Source of the DNA: Anaerolentibacter hominis
GTDB lineage: Bacteria; Bacillota; Clostridia; Lachnospirales; Lachnospiraceae
Direction of reading: 5' to 3'
Length of the DNA: 64,000 nucleotides
Assembly: GCF_032380675.1 (NCBI RefSeq)
Contig: NZ_JAWDIX010000001.1
Span: forward strand, 682,001-746,000
The translations under genes were made by a program, and so were the position numbers. The notes below the pieces were generated by a model that was not told the DNA's origin, did no database searches, and saw only the letters and a program-made list of their open reading frames with translations. Positions 42,125 through 51,613 of the stretch are shown here, in pieces; within the stretch, counting starts at the first letter, position 1, and each line of letters opens with the position of its first letter.

Positions 42125-45100
42125 TCAAAAAACAGCCTGGGAAACGGCAGAAGCGTTCTGTCATACCTGGTTTACTCTGTGTGACGTGGAGAGAACCCTC
42201 GTATACCTGGCAGACACTGTAAGCTTTGTGGGTACCGGCGTCGGAGAATGTGCGGATGGTAAGACAGAAATGAGAGAATATCTGCGGCAGGATATCTGCG
42301 AGATACAGGAACCGTTTCAGTGCCGCCTTTCTGCTGTTCACGAACAGAATATCGGAGATAAAATATATAACCTGGCTGCGGAGATGACCTTGAAAAATTC
42401 TATTTATTCCTGGCATCTGCGCGGCTTTTTCACGTTGGTGCGGGAGGCCGGGACATGGCTGATATACAGCCTGCATTTCGCGGAGCCGGGCGTCAGCCAG
42501 AAGCCGGAGGAGCACTATCCCCGGACACTGGTGATAGAGAATGTGTTAAAGCAGCGTCAGGAGCTTTTAAACGATTCTCTGCCGGGCGGTATGATGGGCG
42601 GATACATGGAAGAGGGTTTCCCTTATTACTTTATAAACCGCCAGATGCTAAACTATCTGGGTTATCAGAACGAGGAAGAATTTGTTGAAGATATCGGCGG
42701 TATGATTTCAAACTGTATGCATCCGGAGGACCGGGAGAGTGTGGAACAGGATGTGAATGTTCAGCTTGGGGAAAAAGGGGAGTATATTGTTGAATACCGG
42801 ATGCGGAAAAAGGACGGTTCCTATATCTGGGTGCACGATCAGGGCAGAGTGCTGACGGCGGAGGATGGAAGGCCGGCAATTGTCTCAGTATGCATTGATA
42901 TCACAGAACAGAGGGCAGCCCAGGAGGAAGTCCTGCATCTTTATAATAATATTCCGGGAGCTGTATTCCGCTGCCGGTTTGACAATGATTTTTCCATTAT
43001 CGATGCCAATGACGGCCTGTTTGAGTTTCTGGGGTATACCAGGCAGGAATTCGCGCAGATGGGCAACCGGATGTCAGCCGTGATCTGGCCTGAAGATATG
43101 GAAATCATGGCGGATAAGCTGAACGCACAGCTGGAGTACGGAAATACCATCCACAATGAGAACCGCCTGATCTGCAAGGATGGTACGGTAAAGTGGATAT
43201 CAATTAAGGCGCAGCTGTTCACGGAGAAAGACGGTGAGCGGTATTTTTACTGTGTGTTTGTAGAGATTACGGAAGAGAAAATTCTTCAGGAGCGGATGAA
43301 AGAGCTCTACGAGCAGGAACTGGCCTATTTTGCCGAGATGTCGGCGGAAGGCGGCAGTATTCAGGGTCGGATTAACATTACCCAGAACGAACTGGAAAAT
43401 TATATTTCGACCGCTGACTCTGCGATCCCTTTCGTGGACGGTACCTATGAGCAGATTATAGAGAACCTGGCAGAGTCAGCTGTGGACCGTTCATACGGCG
43501 AAGAGATACGCAGCACCCTGGAGAGGGAGAAGGTTTTAAGCGATTTTGCCGCAGGGAAGGCGGATTACCACTTTGATTTCCTGCGCCGGCGGGAAGGAAT
43601 GCTGTTCTGGTCCAACACAAGCTTTCGGACCTGCCTGAATCCGGAAACGGGAGATATCATTGGATTTGTCTATACCTTCGATATTACAGAGCAGCGGCTG
43701 CAGGAACAGCTGCTGAACAAAATTACGGAAGTAGATTATGATGTTATTTCGGAGATTGATATAGTTCGGAATATCAATCGGATTATTTCTTATAATGAGA
43801 ACCAGAAGGACTGTATTATAAAAGAGGGTGACTTCCAGAAGGGTATACGGGAAATTGCGGAGAACTATCTGGATGAGGAAAATGTAAAAGAATATCTGTC
43901 AAAGCTGGATTTCGATTATATGAAAAAACGGCTGGATCAGCAGGGGCCTTACAGTTTTATTATTGAGATGAGGGATAAACAGGATAATCTCCATATAAAG
44001 CGTATGCAGTTATTTTATATCAGCCAGGAGATGGGACGGGTATGTATGGCCCGAAGGGATGTAACCGACATCGTCAGAAAAGAGCAGCGCCAGAAAGAAG
44101 AACTGGCTGCAGCTCTGGTTGCGGCAGAACAGGCCAATGCGGCAAAATCGGATTTCCTCTCCCGTATGAGTCATGAGATCAGGACGCCGATGAATGCAAT
44201 CATCGGTATGAGCACTATTGCGGCCCGCTCCATCGGAGATGATGAGCAGGTGTCGGATTGTCTGTCGAAAATCGGGATTTCTTCCAGATTTCTCCTGTCT
44301 CTGATCAATGATATTTTGGACATGAGCAGGATTGAAAGCGGAAAAATGCTGCTGAGAAATGAAAAAATACCGACAGAAGAATTGATCAGCGGGATTAATT
44401 CTATCTGCTATACCCAGGCTTCCTCCAAAGGAGTGGAGTATGAGTGTGTGGTGGACCCGGTCCTGAATGATTATTATATCGGGGACGCGATGAAACTGCA
44501 GCAGGTATTGATTAATATACTGAGCAACGCAATTAAATTTACAAATGAGGGCGGCAAGGTTACCTTTTCGGCTTCCCAGCACAGGCGCACCAAGAATGAC
44601 GCGGTACTGCGCTTTATCGTGAATGATACGGGGATCGGCATGAGCGAGGAATTTCTTCAGCACTTGTTTGAACCGTTTACCCAGGAGTCAATCGGCACGA
44701 CTTCTCTTTATGGAGGCACCGGCCTGGGGCTGGCGATATCCAAAAGTATAGTGGATATGATGGACGGCAGGATTACGGTGCGGTCTATCAGAGGAATCGG
44801 CTCGGAATTTACCGTGGATGTCAAGCTGGGTATCACGGAGGAAGAAAAACTGAGACACAATCAGAAAAAGCATGATCTGCAGTTTTCCCATTTGAAAACA
44901 CTGGTTGTGGATGATGATGTGGCGGTATGCGAGAGCACGGTAGCAACTCTGAAAGAAATCGGGGTTACCGCGGAATGGGTGGACAGCGGCCGAAAGGCGG
45001 TAAATCAGGTAAAATACCTCTGGGAGAGCGGCCGGTATTACGACATGATTCTGATTGACTGGAAGATGCCGGATATGGATGGTATCGAGACGGCCCGCCA

Positions 45101-45701
45101 GATAAGGGGAATCGTTGGAAACGAGGTTACTATAATTATTATGACAGCCTACGACTGGATTGCCATTGAGCACGAGGCCAAACTGGCCGGTGTCAACCTG
45201 CTGGTCAGCAAGCCGATGTTTAAATCCTCTCTGGTTTCCGCCTTTTCAAGAGCCCTGGGGGATAAGGAAGAACAGGAGCAGCTGTCTGAAACGAATGATT
45301 ATGACTTTAGAGGAAAGCGTGTACTGCTGGCCGAAGATAATGCGCTGAATACGGAAGTGGCTGTGATGCTGCTGGAAGATAAAGGGTTTACTGTTGAAAC
45401 TGCGGAAAACGGTCTTCGGGCTATGGAGCTGTACAGTAAATCAAAACCGGGATATTACGATGTGATTCTTATGGATATCCGTATGCCTATCATGGACGGC
45501 CTGGCTGCGGCAAATAACATAAGACATCTGAGCAACCCGGACGCAAAATCCATTCCTATCATCGCAATGACGGCCAATGCGTTTGATGATGATATCGAAA
45601 GGAGCAGGGCGGCGGGTATGAACGCTCATCTGGCGAAGCCAATTGAGCCGGAACGGCTGTATCAGACATTATATGATTTTATTTCCTGGAAGGAGGTCTG
45701 A
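42117..45701 (+). CDS. Hybrid histidine kinase, SnoaL-PAS-HK-REC-REC
   Basis: A 1194-residue soluble hybrid kinase with no membrane segment. The first 130 residues form a SnoaL/NTF2-like domain (WHLRGFFTLVREAGTWLIYSLHF). About four PAS or PAS-like segments follow, two of them ending DITEQR. HisKA has the His in FLSRMSHEIRTPMNAIIGM near 685, HATPase has NILSNAIKFT and GTGLGLAISKSIV, and two receivers carry LIDWKMP (near 978) and LMDIRMP (near 1118). No HPt domain is present; one is encoded by the next gene, 2 bp on. Confidence 0.93.
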   Translation: MVNQKTAWETAEAFCHTWFTLCDVERTLVYLADTVSFVGTGVGECADGKTEMREYLRQDICEIQEPFQCRLSAVHEQNIGDKIYNLAAEMTLKNSIYSWHLRGFFTLVREAGTWLIYSLHFAEPGVSQKPEEHYPRTLVIENVLKQRQELLNDSLPGGMMGGYMEEGFPYYFINRQMLNYLGYQNEEEFVEDIGGMISNCMHPEDRESVEQDVNVQLGEKGEYIVEYRMRKKDGSYIWVHDQGRVLTAEDGRPAIVSVCIDITEQRAAQEEVLHLYNNIPGAVFRCRFDNDFSIIDANDGLFEFLGYTRQEFAQMGNRMSAVIWPEDMEIMADKLNAQLEYGNTIHNENRLICKDGTVKWISIKAQLFTEKDGERYFYCVFVEITEEKILQERMKELYEQELAYFAEMSAEGGSIQGRINITQNELENYISTADSAIPFVDGTYEQIIENLAESAVDRSYGEEIRSTLEREKVLSDFAAGKADYHFDFLRRREGMLFWSNTSFRTCLNPETGDIIGFVYTFDITEQRLQEQLLNKITEVDYDVISEIDIVRNINRIISYNENQKDCIIKEGDFQKGIREIAENYLDEENVKEYLSKLDFDYMKKRLDQQGPYSFIIEMRDKQDNLHIKRMQLFYISQEMGRVCMARRDVTDIVRKEQRQKEELAAALVAAEQANAAKSDFLSRMSHEIRTPMNAIIGMSTIAARSIGDDEQVSDCLSKIGISSRFLLSLINDILDMSRIESGKMLLRNEKIPTEELISGINSICYTQASSKGVEYECVVDPVLNDYYIGDAMKLQQVLINILSNAIKFTNEGGKVTFSASQHRRTKNDAVLRFIVNDTGIGMSEEFLQHLFEPFTQESIGTTSLYGGTGLGLAISKSIVDMMDGRITVRSIRGIGSEFTVDVKLGITEEEKLRHNQKKHDLQFSHLKTLVVDDDVAVCESTVATLKEIGVTAEWVDSGRKAVNQVKYLWESGRYYDMILIDWKMPDMDGIETARQIRGIVGNEVTIIIMTAYDWIAIEHEAKLAGVNLLVSKPMFKSSLVSAFSRALGDKEEQEQLSETNDYDFRGKRVLLAEDNALNTEVAVMLLEDKGFTVETAENGLRAMELYSKSKPGYYDVILMDIRMPIMDGLAAANNIRHLSNPDAKSIPIIAMTANAFDDDIERSRAAGMNAHLAKPIEPERLYQTLYDFISWKEV

Positions 45702-45703
45702 AC

Positions 45704-46075
45704 ATGAGCAGATTTCAAGAAATATTTCAGCTCTACGGGGCTGATTACGAGAATACGATGAACCGATTTATGGGAAATGAAGAGATGTACCTTCGGATTC
45801 TGGATATGCTGTTTAAAGATGATAATCTGGAGAAGCTGGGAACGGCTCTGGAGGAACAGGACTATAAGTCGGCCTTTGAGGCGGCGCATACACTGAAGGG
45901 GGTAGTTGGCAATATGGGATTGACCCCGCTCTATGATGCGGTGTGTGCCATAGTAGAACCTCTGCGTGCGGGGATGGAGACTCTGGATTATCGTGCGCTT
46001 TATCAGAACATACAGAGCTGTTTTGAGGATGCGGATCAATTCCGGAGCAGGCTGAAGGAGACAAAAACAGCCTGA
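45704..46075 (+). CDS. HPt domain protein
   Basis: A 123-residue single-domain phosphotransfer protein with the active His in AAHTLKGVVGNMG near residue 65. It lies between two hybrid kinases that lack their own HPt, so it can shuttle phosphate between their receivers or to the REC domain of the c-di-GMP protein. RBS AAGGAGG precedes ATG. Confidence 0.93.
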   Translation: MSRFQEIFQLYGADYENTMNRFMGNEEMYLRILDMLFKDDNLEKLGTALEEQDYKSAFEAAHTLKGVVGNMGLTPLYDAVCAIVEPLRAGMETLDYRALYQNIQSCFEDADQFRSRLKETKTA

Positions 46076-46140
46076 CTTCGAGTTGTTTTATCGTTAAAGG
46101 TAAGTTACTGGTACACGGTTCGCAGAAAGGTGGTTACACG

Positions 46141-49100
46141 ATGGGAAACTGGAAAGACACGCGCGGACGCCTTGCAGAGGCAAAAACTCTCTCGAGCCGT
46201 CTGATGCATATGCATTATTGTGAGAAAAATCCGGAAGGAGTAGCAGATTATTTTGCTCCGCAGGTTACCTGGATAGGCGCGGGTGAGGAACAATTCCTGG
46301 CAGATCATGATGCTATTGAAAAAATGTTCCGTCAGTTCGGGGGTACGATCCCGCGCTGTACGATTCAGAATGAGGAATACGAGGCGATCCAGCCGGTATC
46401 GGGGCTGTATGTGGTGTCCGGAAGAATGTGGATTGAAACTGCTCCTGACGTGGAGATGTACCTGAGGGTGCACCAGCGGGTAACATTTGTCTTTCAGGAG
46501 ACGGCGCAAGGACTTAAATGTGCCCATATTCATTGCTCCAACCCCTACCAGGAGATGGTTGGAGGGGAGTTCTTTCCTGAAAAAATCGGCCGCCAGTCTT
46601 ACGATTATGTGCAGGAGCGGCTGTTGGCTCTGGAGGCACAGACGGTTCAGCAGAACCGTCAGATGGACGTGGTCATGTCATCGATCGCAGGAGGTTTGAA
46701 AATAAGCAGGGACGACGATACCTATTCATTTGCGTTTGTAAGCCGGGAGGCGGCTGCCCTGTTTGGCTATACAGTAGAAGAATTTATGGAGGTTACAGGC
46801 GGGACAGCAGTAGGCGCCGTGTATCCTCCTGATCTGGAACATGCTCTTTCAGACTGTGCTGAGGCATTCCGGGACGGAGGAGTCTCTTATTCCACCCGTT
46901 ACCGGGTGCGCTGCAAGGACGGCAGTCTGAAATGGATCATTGACAGCGGTAAAAAGGCGCAGGATAAAGAAGGACAATGGATGGTCAACAGCCTGTATCT
47001 GGATATAACCCAGACAGAGGAAGCCGCGGAGCGGCTGCGGGAACAGACTTCCCTGCTCACCAGCATCTACGATACAGTGCCCTGTGGAATTCTCCGGTTT
47101 GTCCGCCACAACGACGGTACTTATGAGCTGATATCTGTCAATCAGGCTGCAATCTCCATTCTGGGCTACAGCAATCTGGAGGAGGGAATGAAGGACTGGC
47201 ATGACGGGGTCCTGGGAACCGTAGTACCGGAAGACCGGGCTATGCTCAAACAGACGTACAGCCGGCTTGAAAAGATAGGGGACCGGCAGGACCGGCAGTA
47301 CCGGGTAATGTGGTGGGATGGTTCCCGCCGCTGGCTTGACGGCACGAACATGATTGTTGACCGGACACCGGAGGGGGAGGCGGTTATCCAGCGTACCTTC
47401 GTGGATATTACCGAGCGGAAGCGGCTGCAGCAGCAGCTGGAACGAGAACAGGAAATGTATCGGGTGGCAATGGAGGCCAGTTCCGACGTGATGTTTGAAT
47501 ATCTGATTGATTCGGACACCTTTATCAGCTATGAACCCAGGCACGGATCGGGTGTGATCAGGAGAGAACTTGCTGATTACAGCCGGCAGCTGGCCTATGG
47601 TCATATCGTTTATCCGGAGGATGTGCCGGCCGTGATTGACAACATCTGCAACGGCCGCGCCGAGATGTTCGAGGTACGGAAGATGATACCCGACGGCCGG
47701 GAGGGAGAATATCAGTGGCATCAGGTAAACAGCCGTCTCATTGAGAAGGATGGGAGGCCCTTCCGTGTGGTTGGAACCATCCGGAATATACACAGAATGA
47801 AAGAGACCCTGTCGGAGAATAACGAGAGGCTCCATTTAAGCCAGTCAGCCCTTCAGGCCATAAGCGGAGTTTACATGAGCATCTTCTATGTGAACCTGAC
47901 AAAGGATCAATATTATGCTGTGCGTCTGCCTCAGGCATATGATGTCCTGTCATTTCCGCGTACCGGAAGTTTTACAGGGGATCTGTGCAGCGGGCTGCTG
48001 CCAAATGTGCGGGAGGAGGACCGTCTCCGGGTGTCCCGTGTCTGCACAGGAGAATTCCTGATACAAAGTCTGCCGTTAATCAGCGGACATGTGGAGGTGG
48101 AGTTTCGTCTGAATGATAAGGGGCGGGCACCCTCTCCCTGGCTGCGTCTGGAGGTTCATCCGGTTTCGGCGGATAATGCGGATATCAAAACGGTTATTCT
48201 TACTCTGCGCAATGTCAGTATGGAGAAACAGAAGGAACTGGAACGGCTGGAGGAAGAAAAGGCGGCCAAGCATGCATTGGAAGAAGCATACGAGGGGGCG
48301 AGGAGAGCAAACGAAGCAAAATCAGATTTCCTGTCCAGAATGAGCCATGATATCCGCACGCCTATGAATGCTATCCTGGGAATGACTGCCATTGCAGAGC
48401 ATCAGATGGATAACCGGGAAAGGATGAAGGACTGTCTTTCCAAGATTCGGGTTTCAGGCAATCATCTTCTGGGATTGATTAATGAAGTGCTGGATATGTC
48501 TAAAATCGAATCCGGAACGGTGGGACTCTGCGAGGATTCTTTCCTTCTCAGCGAGATGATGGATGATGTGATACAGATTATCCGGCCGGATGCCGACGCC
48601 CGGAGTCTGCGGCTTTCGCTACGCTCGGATATTACCGATGACGCGGTACGGGGAGATGTCATGCGGATGCAGCAGATTCTGCTGAATCTGCTGTCTAATG
48701 CAGTAAAATATACGGAGCCGGGAGGTTCTATTTCCCTGAGAGCACAGGAGCGGTCATCCGGCAGAAATGCAATCGGCTGCTATGAGTTTATTGTGGAGGA
48801 CAATGGAATCGGCATGTCGCCTGAATTCCTCACCAAGCTCTTCTCTCCATTTGAGAGGGCGGACGATTCCAGAGTAAGCAGAGTGCAGGGGACGGGCCTT
48901 GGTATGGCGATCACCCGCAACCTGGTTCAGATGATGAACGGTACAATTCGGGTAGAGAGCCGGCTTGATGAAGGCACCCGCTTTACGGTAACTGTGTTTC
49001 TGAAACTGGAGGAACGGAAAGAAGCCAGAGCGGAGAGCACAAGACAGAGCAGCCGTAAGCCGTTTACGCCCGGAACCCGGGTCCTTATGGCGGAAGATAA

Positions 49101-49473
49101 TGATATAAACCGGGAGATTGCACAAGAGCTGTTAAAGATGATGGGGCTGGAGACAGCCTGTGCGGTTAATGGGAAAGAAGCGGTGGACCTGTTTGCCGCC
49201 GATCCGCCGGGAACCTATTCCCTTATCCTGATGGATATACAGATGCCGGTTATGGACGGATATGAAGCAGCGGCAGCAATCCGGAGCATGGGGAAGGAAG
49301 GCGGGAGGCGGGATGCCCTGACGATTCCGATTGTAGCTCTGACAGCAAATGACTTTGCTGACGATGCCTACAGAGCCGTGCAGGCCGGGATGAATGAACA
49401 TGTGTCAAAACCCCTTGATGTGGAACGGCTTACGAGTGTTCTGCATCGCTGGCTGGATCGGAATCAGAACTAG
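46141..49473 (+). CDS. Hybrid histidine kinase, SnoaL-PAS-HK-REC
   Basis: A 1110-residue soluble hybrid kinase similar in layout to the one at 42117. Residues 1-140 are SnoaL/NTF2-like (VADYFAPQVTWIGAGEEQF). Three PAS regions follow with DITQTEE and DITERKR ends and a further PAS-like part. HisKA has the His in FLSRMSHDIRTPMNAILGM near 735, HATPase has NLLSNAVKYT and GTGLGMAITRNLV, and one C-terminal receiver has LMDIQMP near 1030. RBS GAAAGGTGG precedes ATG. Last gene of the island. Confidence 0.93.
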   Translation: MGNWKDTRGRLAEAKTLSSRLMHMHYCEKNPEGVADYFAPQVTWIGAGEEQFLADHDAIEKMFRQFGGTIPRCTIQNEEYEAIQPVSGLYVVSGRMWIETAPDVEMYLRVHQRVTFVFQETAQGLKCAHIHCSNPYQEMVGGEFFPEKIGRQSYDYVQERLLALEAQTVQQNRQMDVVMSSIAGGLKISRDDDTYSFAFVSREAAALFGYTVEEFMEVTGGTAVGAVYPPDLEHALSDCAEAFRDGGVSYSTRYRVRCKDGSLKWIIDSGKKAQDKEGQWMVNSLYLDITQTEEAAERLREQTSLLTSIYDTVPCGILRFVRHNDGTYELISVNQAAISILGYSNLEEGMKDWHDGVLGTVVPEDRAMLKQTYSRLEKIGDRQDRQYRVMWWDGSRRWLDGTNMIVDRTPEGEAVIQRTFVDITERKRLQQQLEREQEMYRVAMEASSDVMFEYLIDSDTFISYEPRHGSGVIRRELADYSRQLAYGHIVYPEDVPAVIDNICNGRAEMFEVRKMIPDGREGEYQWHQVNSRLIEKDGRPFRVVGTIRNIHRMKETLSENNERLHLSQSALQAISGVYMSIFYVNLTKDQYYAVRLPQAYDVLSFPRTGSFTGDLCSGLLPNVREEDRLRVSRVCTGEFLIQSLPLISGHVEVEFRLNDKGRAPSPWLRLEVHPVSADNADIKTVILTLRNVSMEKQKELERLEEEKAAKHALEEAYEGARRANEAKSDFLSRMSHDIRTPMNAILGMTAIAEHQMDNRERMKDCLSKIRVSGNHLLGLINEVLDMSKIESGTVGLCEDSFLLSEMMDDVIQIIRPDADARSLRLSLRSDITDDAVRGDVMRMQQILLNLLSNAVKYTEPGGSISLRAQERSSGRNAIGCYEFIVEDNGIGMSPEFLTKLFSPFERADDSRVSRVQGTGLGMAITRNLVQMMNGTIRVESRLDEGTRFTVTVFLKLEERKEARAESTRQSSRKPFTPGTRVLMAEDNDINREIAQELLKMMGLETACAVNGKEAVDLFAADPPGTYSLILMDIQMPVMDGYEAAAAIRSMGKEGGRRDALTIPIVALTANDFADDAYRAVQAGMNEHVSKPLDVERLTSVLHRWLDRNQN

Positions 49474-49490
49474 CGGTTCGCTTTCTTGAA

Positions 49491-49519
49491 TTGACTTCAA
49501 GGCCCGGACCGTGTAGAAT
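49491..49519 (+). promoter_or_regulatory. Promoter of the cobalamin operon
   Basis: TTGACT (49491-49496), 17 nt, TAGAAT (49514-49519). Confidence 0.75.
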
Positions 49520-49544
49520 GTAAAATAATGTAGATTTCAGCAGA

Positions 49545-49720
49545 TAAATCGGATAAGGTTCCCCGGAGCAGAAAAACTCCGGGATGAAAAGGGAAGCCAG
49601 GTGTAAATCCTGCGCGGTACCGCCGCTGTAATGGCTGAGTCAGGGCAAGATGCCACTGTCTGTTAAGATGGGAAGGCTGCCTGGGACGAAGAGGCCAGAG
49701 CCAGAAGACCTGCCTTATTC
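49545..49720 (+). ncRNA. Cobalamin riboswitch
   Basis: Has the conserved core GGGAAGCCAGGTGTAAATCC followed by TGCGCGGTACCGCCGCTGTAA, and the B12 box AGCCAGAAGACCTGCC near 49699-49714. B12 binding should favour the terminator at 49816 and shut off cobI and the importer. Confidence 0.95.
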
Positions 49721-49815
49721 GCATAGCCCTTCCATTTCACAGGAGGGCAGCTTACGCGGCCAACGGAACTTTGGCAGATGTAATCGGGACAGCACAGGAG
49801 CTGTTTTGTTTTCAT

Positions 49816-49849
49816 ACCCTTTTCCGTAGGAAAAGGGTTTTCTTTTTTT
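49816..49849 (+). terminator. Terminator of the cobalamin riboswitch
   Basis: Perfect 10-bp stem ACCCTTTTCC (49816-49825) and GGAAAAGGGT (49829-49838) followed by TTTCTTTTTTT. Lies before cobI, so acts as the expression platform. Confidence 0.88.
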
Positions 49850-49937
49850 GGAGAAACACGGTGCAGGGAGTGGACTGCTGCGGAGCGGCATTTATCGGAC
49901 GGATCATATTGAATGAATAAAAAAGGCGGAAACAGAG

Positions 49938-50627
49938 ATGAAAAAAGGGACTTTTTATGGTATCGGAGTGGGGCCGGGAGATCCGGAACTGCTTACGCTC
50001 AAGGCGGTTTTAGTTATGAAAAGATGCAGGGTAATTGCAGCGCCGAAGACGGCGGGAGAAAATATGACGGCGCTGGAGATTGCAAAGGCGTCAGTGGACT
50101 TATCGGATAAAGTTATTTTGCCTCTGCCTTTTCTGATGACGTCTGATTTAAAGAAGGCGGAGGAGGGACACCGAAGCGCAGCTGAGGCGGTGCTGGCTTA
50201 TCTGAGAGAGGGGCAGGATGTAGCCATGCTCACTCTTGGGGATGTATCGGTCTATTCTACCTATGGATATCTGGCGGAATATGTGGAAGCGGAGGGGTAT
50301 CCGATTGAAATGATTCCGGGTGTCACAAGCTTTTGCGCGGCGGCGGCCGCTCTCAAAATAAGCCTGACCAGGAAGGATAAGCCGGTTCACATTATACCGG
50401 TGGGATACGGGAATCCGGAGGAGACACTGCGGCTTGCGGGAACGCATGTGCTGATGAAGGCGGGGAGGAAACTTCCGGAAGTAAGGGAGATGCTTTCGCA
50501 TATGGGGCTGAATGAACAGGCCGGTATGGTGGTCAACTGCGGTCTTCCCGGCGAAAAGGTATACGGCAGTATAGACGAAGCCGGGGATGAGAACGGATAT
50601 TTTGCTACGATTATTGTCAGAAAATGA
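49938..50627 (+). CDS. cobI: Precorrin-2/cobalt-factor II C20-methyltransferase
   Basis: SAM-dependent methylation of C20 in the corrin ring (CobI/CbiL). The 229-residue protein has the tetrapyrrole methylase start FYGIGVGPGDPELLTLKA, MLTLGDVSVYSTY, and IEMIPGVTSFCAAAAAL. The CbiL (anaerobic) form is more likely in this organism. RBS is weak (AAGGCGG, 10 nt or more before ATG). No other corrin ring genes are in the window. Confidence 0.9.
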   Translation: MKKGTFYGIGVGPGDPELLTLKAVLVMKRCRVIAAPKTAGENMTALEIAKASVDLSDKVILPLPFLMTSDLKKAEEGHRSAAEAVLAYLREGQDVAMLTLGDVSVYSTYGYLAEYVEAEGYPIEMIPGVTSFCAAAAALKISLTRKDKPVHIIPVGYGNPEETLRLAGTHVLMKAGRKLPEVREMLSHMGLNEQAGMVVNCGLPGEKVYGSIDEAGDENGYFATIIVRK

Positions 50628-50650
50628 TATGTGAAGAGGGAGAAAGAAAA

Positions 50651-51613
50651 ATGAAATGTAATTCCAGAAAATTGCCAGTTATACTCTGCCTGCTCCTGGG
50701 GATGATCCTGCTTGGAGGCTGCAGTCCGAAGGAGGAGAGTACCGGGGCAGCTGCGTATACCTTTACCGACAGTTTGGGAAATGAGGTAGTTATAAAAGAA
50801 ACGCCGGAACGGACCGTGGCTTTGATGGGGAGCTTTGCAGAGACCTGGCTGCTCTCCGGAGGAACACTCGCTGCTGTGACGGACGACGCCTACAGTGAGA
50901 GAAACCTGGATCTGCCGGAGGATACCGTACGCCTTGGACGGTTTCAGGAACCCGATCTTGAGGCGGTGCTTGGACTGAATCCGGATTTTGTCTTACTCTC
51001 CGCCGATACCGAAGGACATGTAAAGCTGGCCGGGACATTAAAATCAGCGGGTATCCCGGCGGCATATTTTCGGGTGGATACTTTTGACGACTACCTGGCT
51101 ATGCTGAAGATATGCACAGATATCACCGGAAGAGAGGATCTTTATAAAGAGAACGGTACAAAGATTCAGGCTGAAATAGATGAGGTAATCTCCTCGGTTC
51201 AGGGGAAGGAGGCTCCACGGGTACTCTATATGCGCGCCTATTCTACCGGGGTGAAGGCAAAGGGGGAGGACAGCCTTACGGGAGCCATGCTGGACGATCT
51301 GGGCGCGGTTAATATTGTAAATGAGAACGGCGCTTCCCTGCTGGAAAATCTGCAGATGGAGTCTATCATAGCGGCTGATCCCGACTTTATTTTAGTCACA
51401 ACAATGGGATCAGATACGGAGAAAGCGCTGGAAATGGTTCGAACCACGATGGAGGAAAACCCGGCCTGGGGGTCCTTGACTGCTGTAAAGGAAGGGCATT
51501 ATCTTGTTCTTCCCAAAGAGCTGTTCCACTACAAACCGAACGCGAGATGGGGAGAAAGTTATGAAATGCTTGCAGAAATTCTCTATGGCAAAGAGCCGGA
51601 TACAAAGCCATAA
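50651..51613 (+). CDS. btuF: Corrinoid/iron-type ABC transporter substrate-binding lipoprotein
   Basis: A 320-residue BtuF/FhuD-type binding protein. Signal peptide with lipobox (ILLGGCSPKEES). It has FTDSLGNEVVIKETPERTVAL, PDLEAVLGLNPDFVLL and the C-terminal lobe. It sits in an operon behind a cobalamin riboswitch, so the ligand is probably a corrinoid; family members also bind siderophores. ATG 50651 follows GAGGGAGAAAG. Confidence 0.82.
   Translation: MKCNSRKLPVILCLLLGMILLGGCSPKEESTGAAAYTFTDSLGNEVVIKETPERTVALMGSFAETWLLSGGTLAAVTDDAYSERNLDLPEDTVRLGRFQEPDLEAVLGLNPDFVLLSADTEGHVKLAGTLKSAGIPAAYFRVDTFDDYLAMLKICTDITGREDLYKENGTKIQAEIDEVISSVQGKEAPRVLYMRAYSTGVKAKGEDSLTGAMLDDLGAVNIVNENGASLLENLQMESIIAADPDFILVTTMGSDTEKALEMVRTTMEENPAWGSLTAVKEGHYLVLPKELFHYKPNARWGESYEMLAEILYGKEPDTKP

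Noticed and set aside
46849..47835. Long open frame opposite the second hybrid kinase
   Set aside because: Antisense shadow; composition is odd and no domain is visible.
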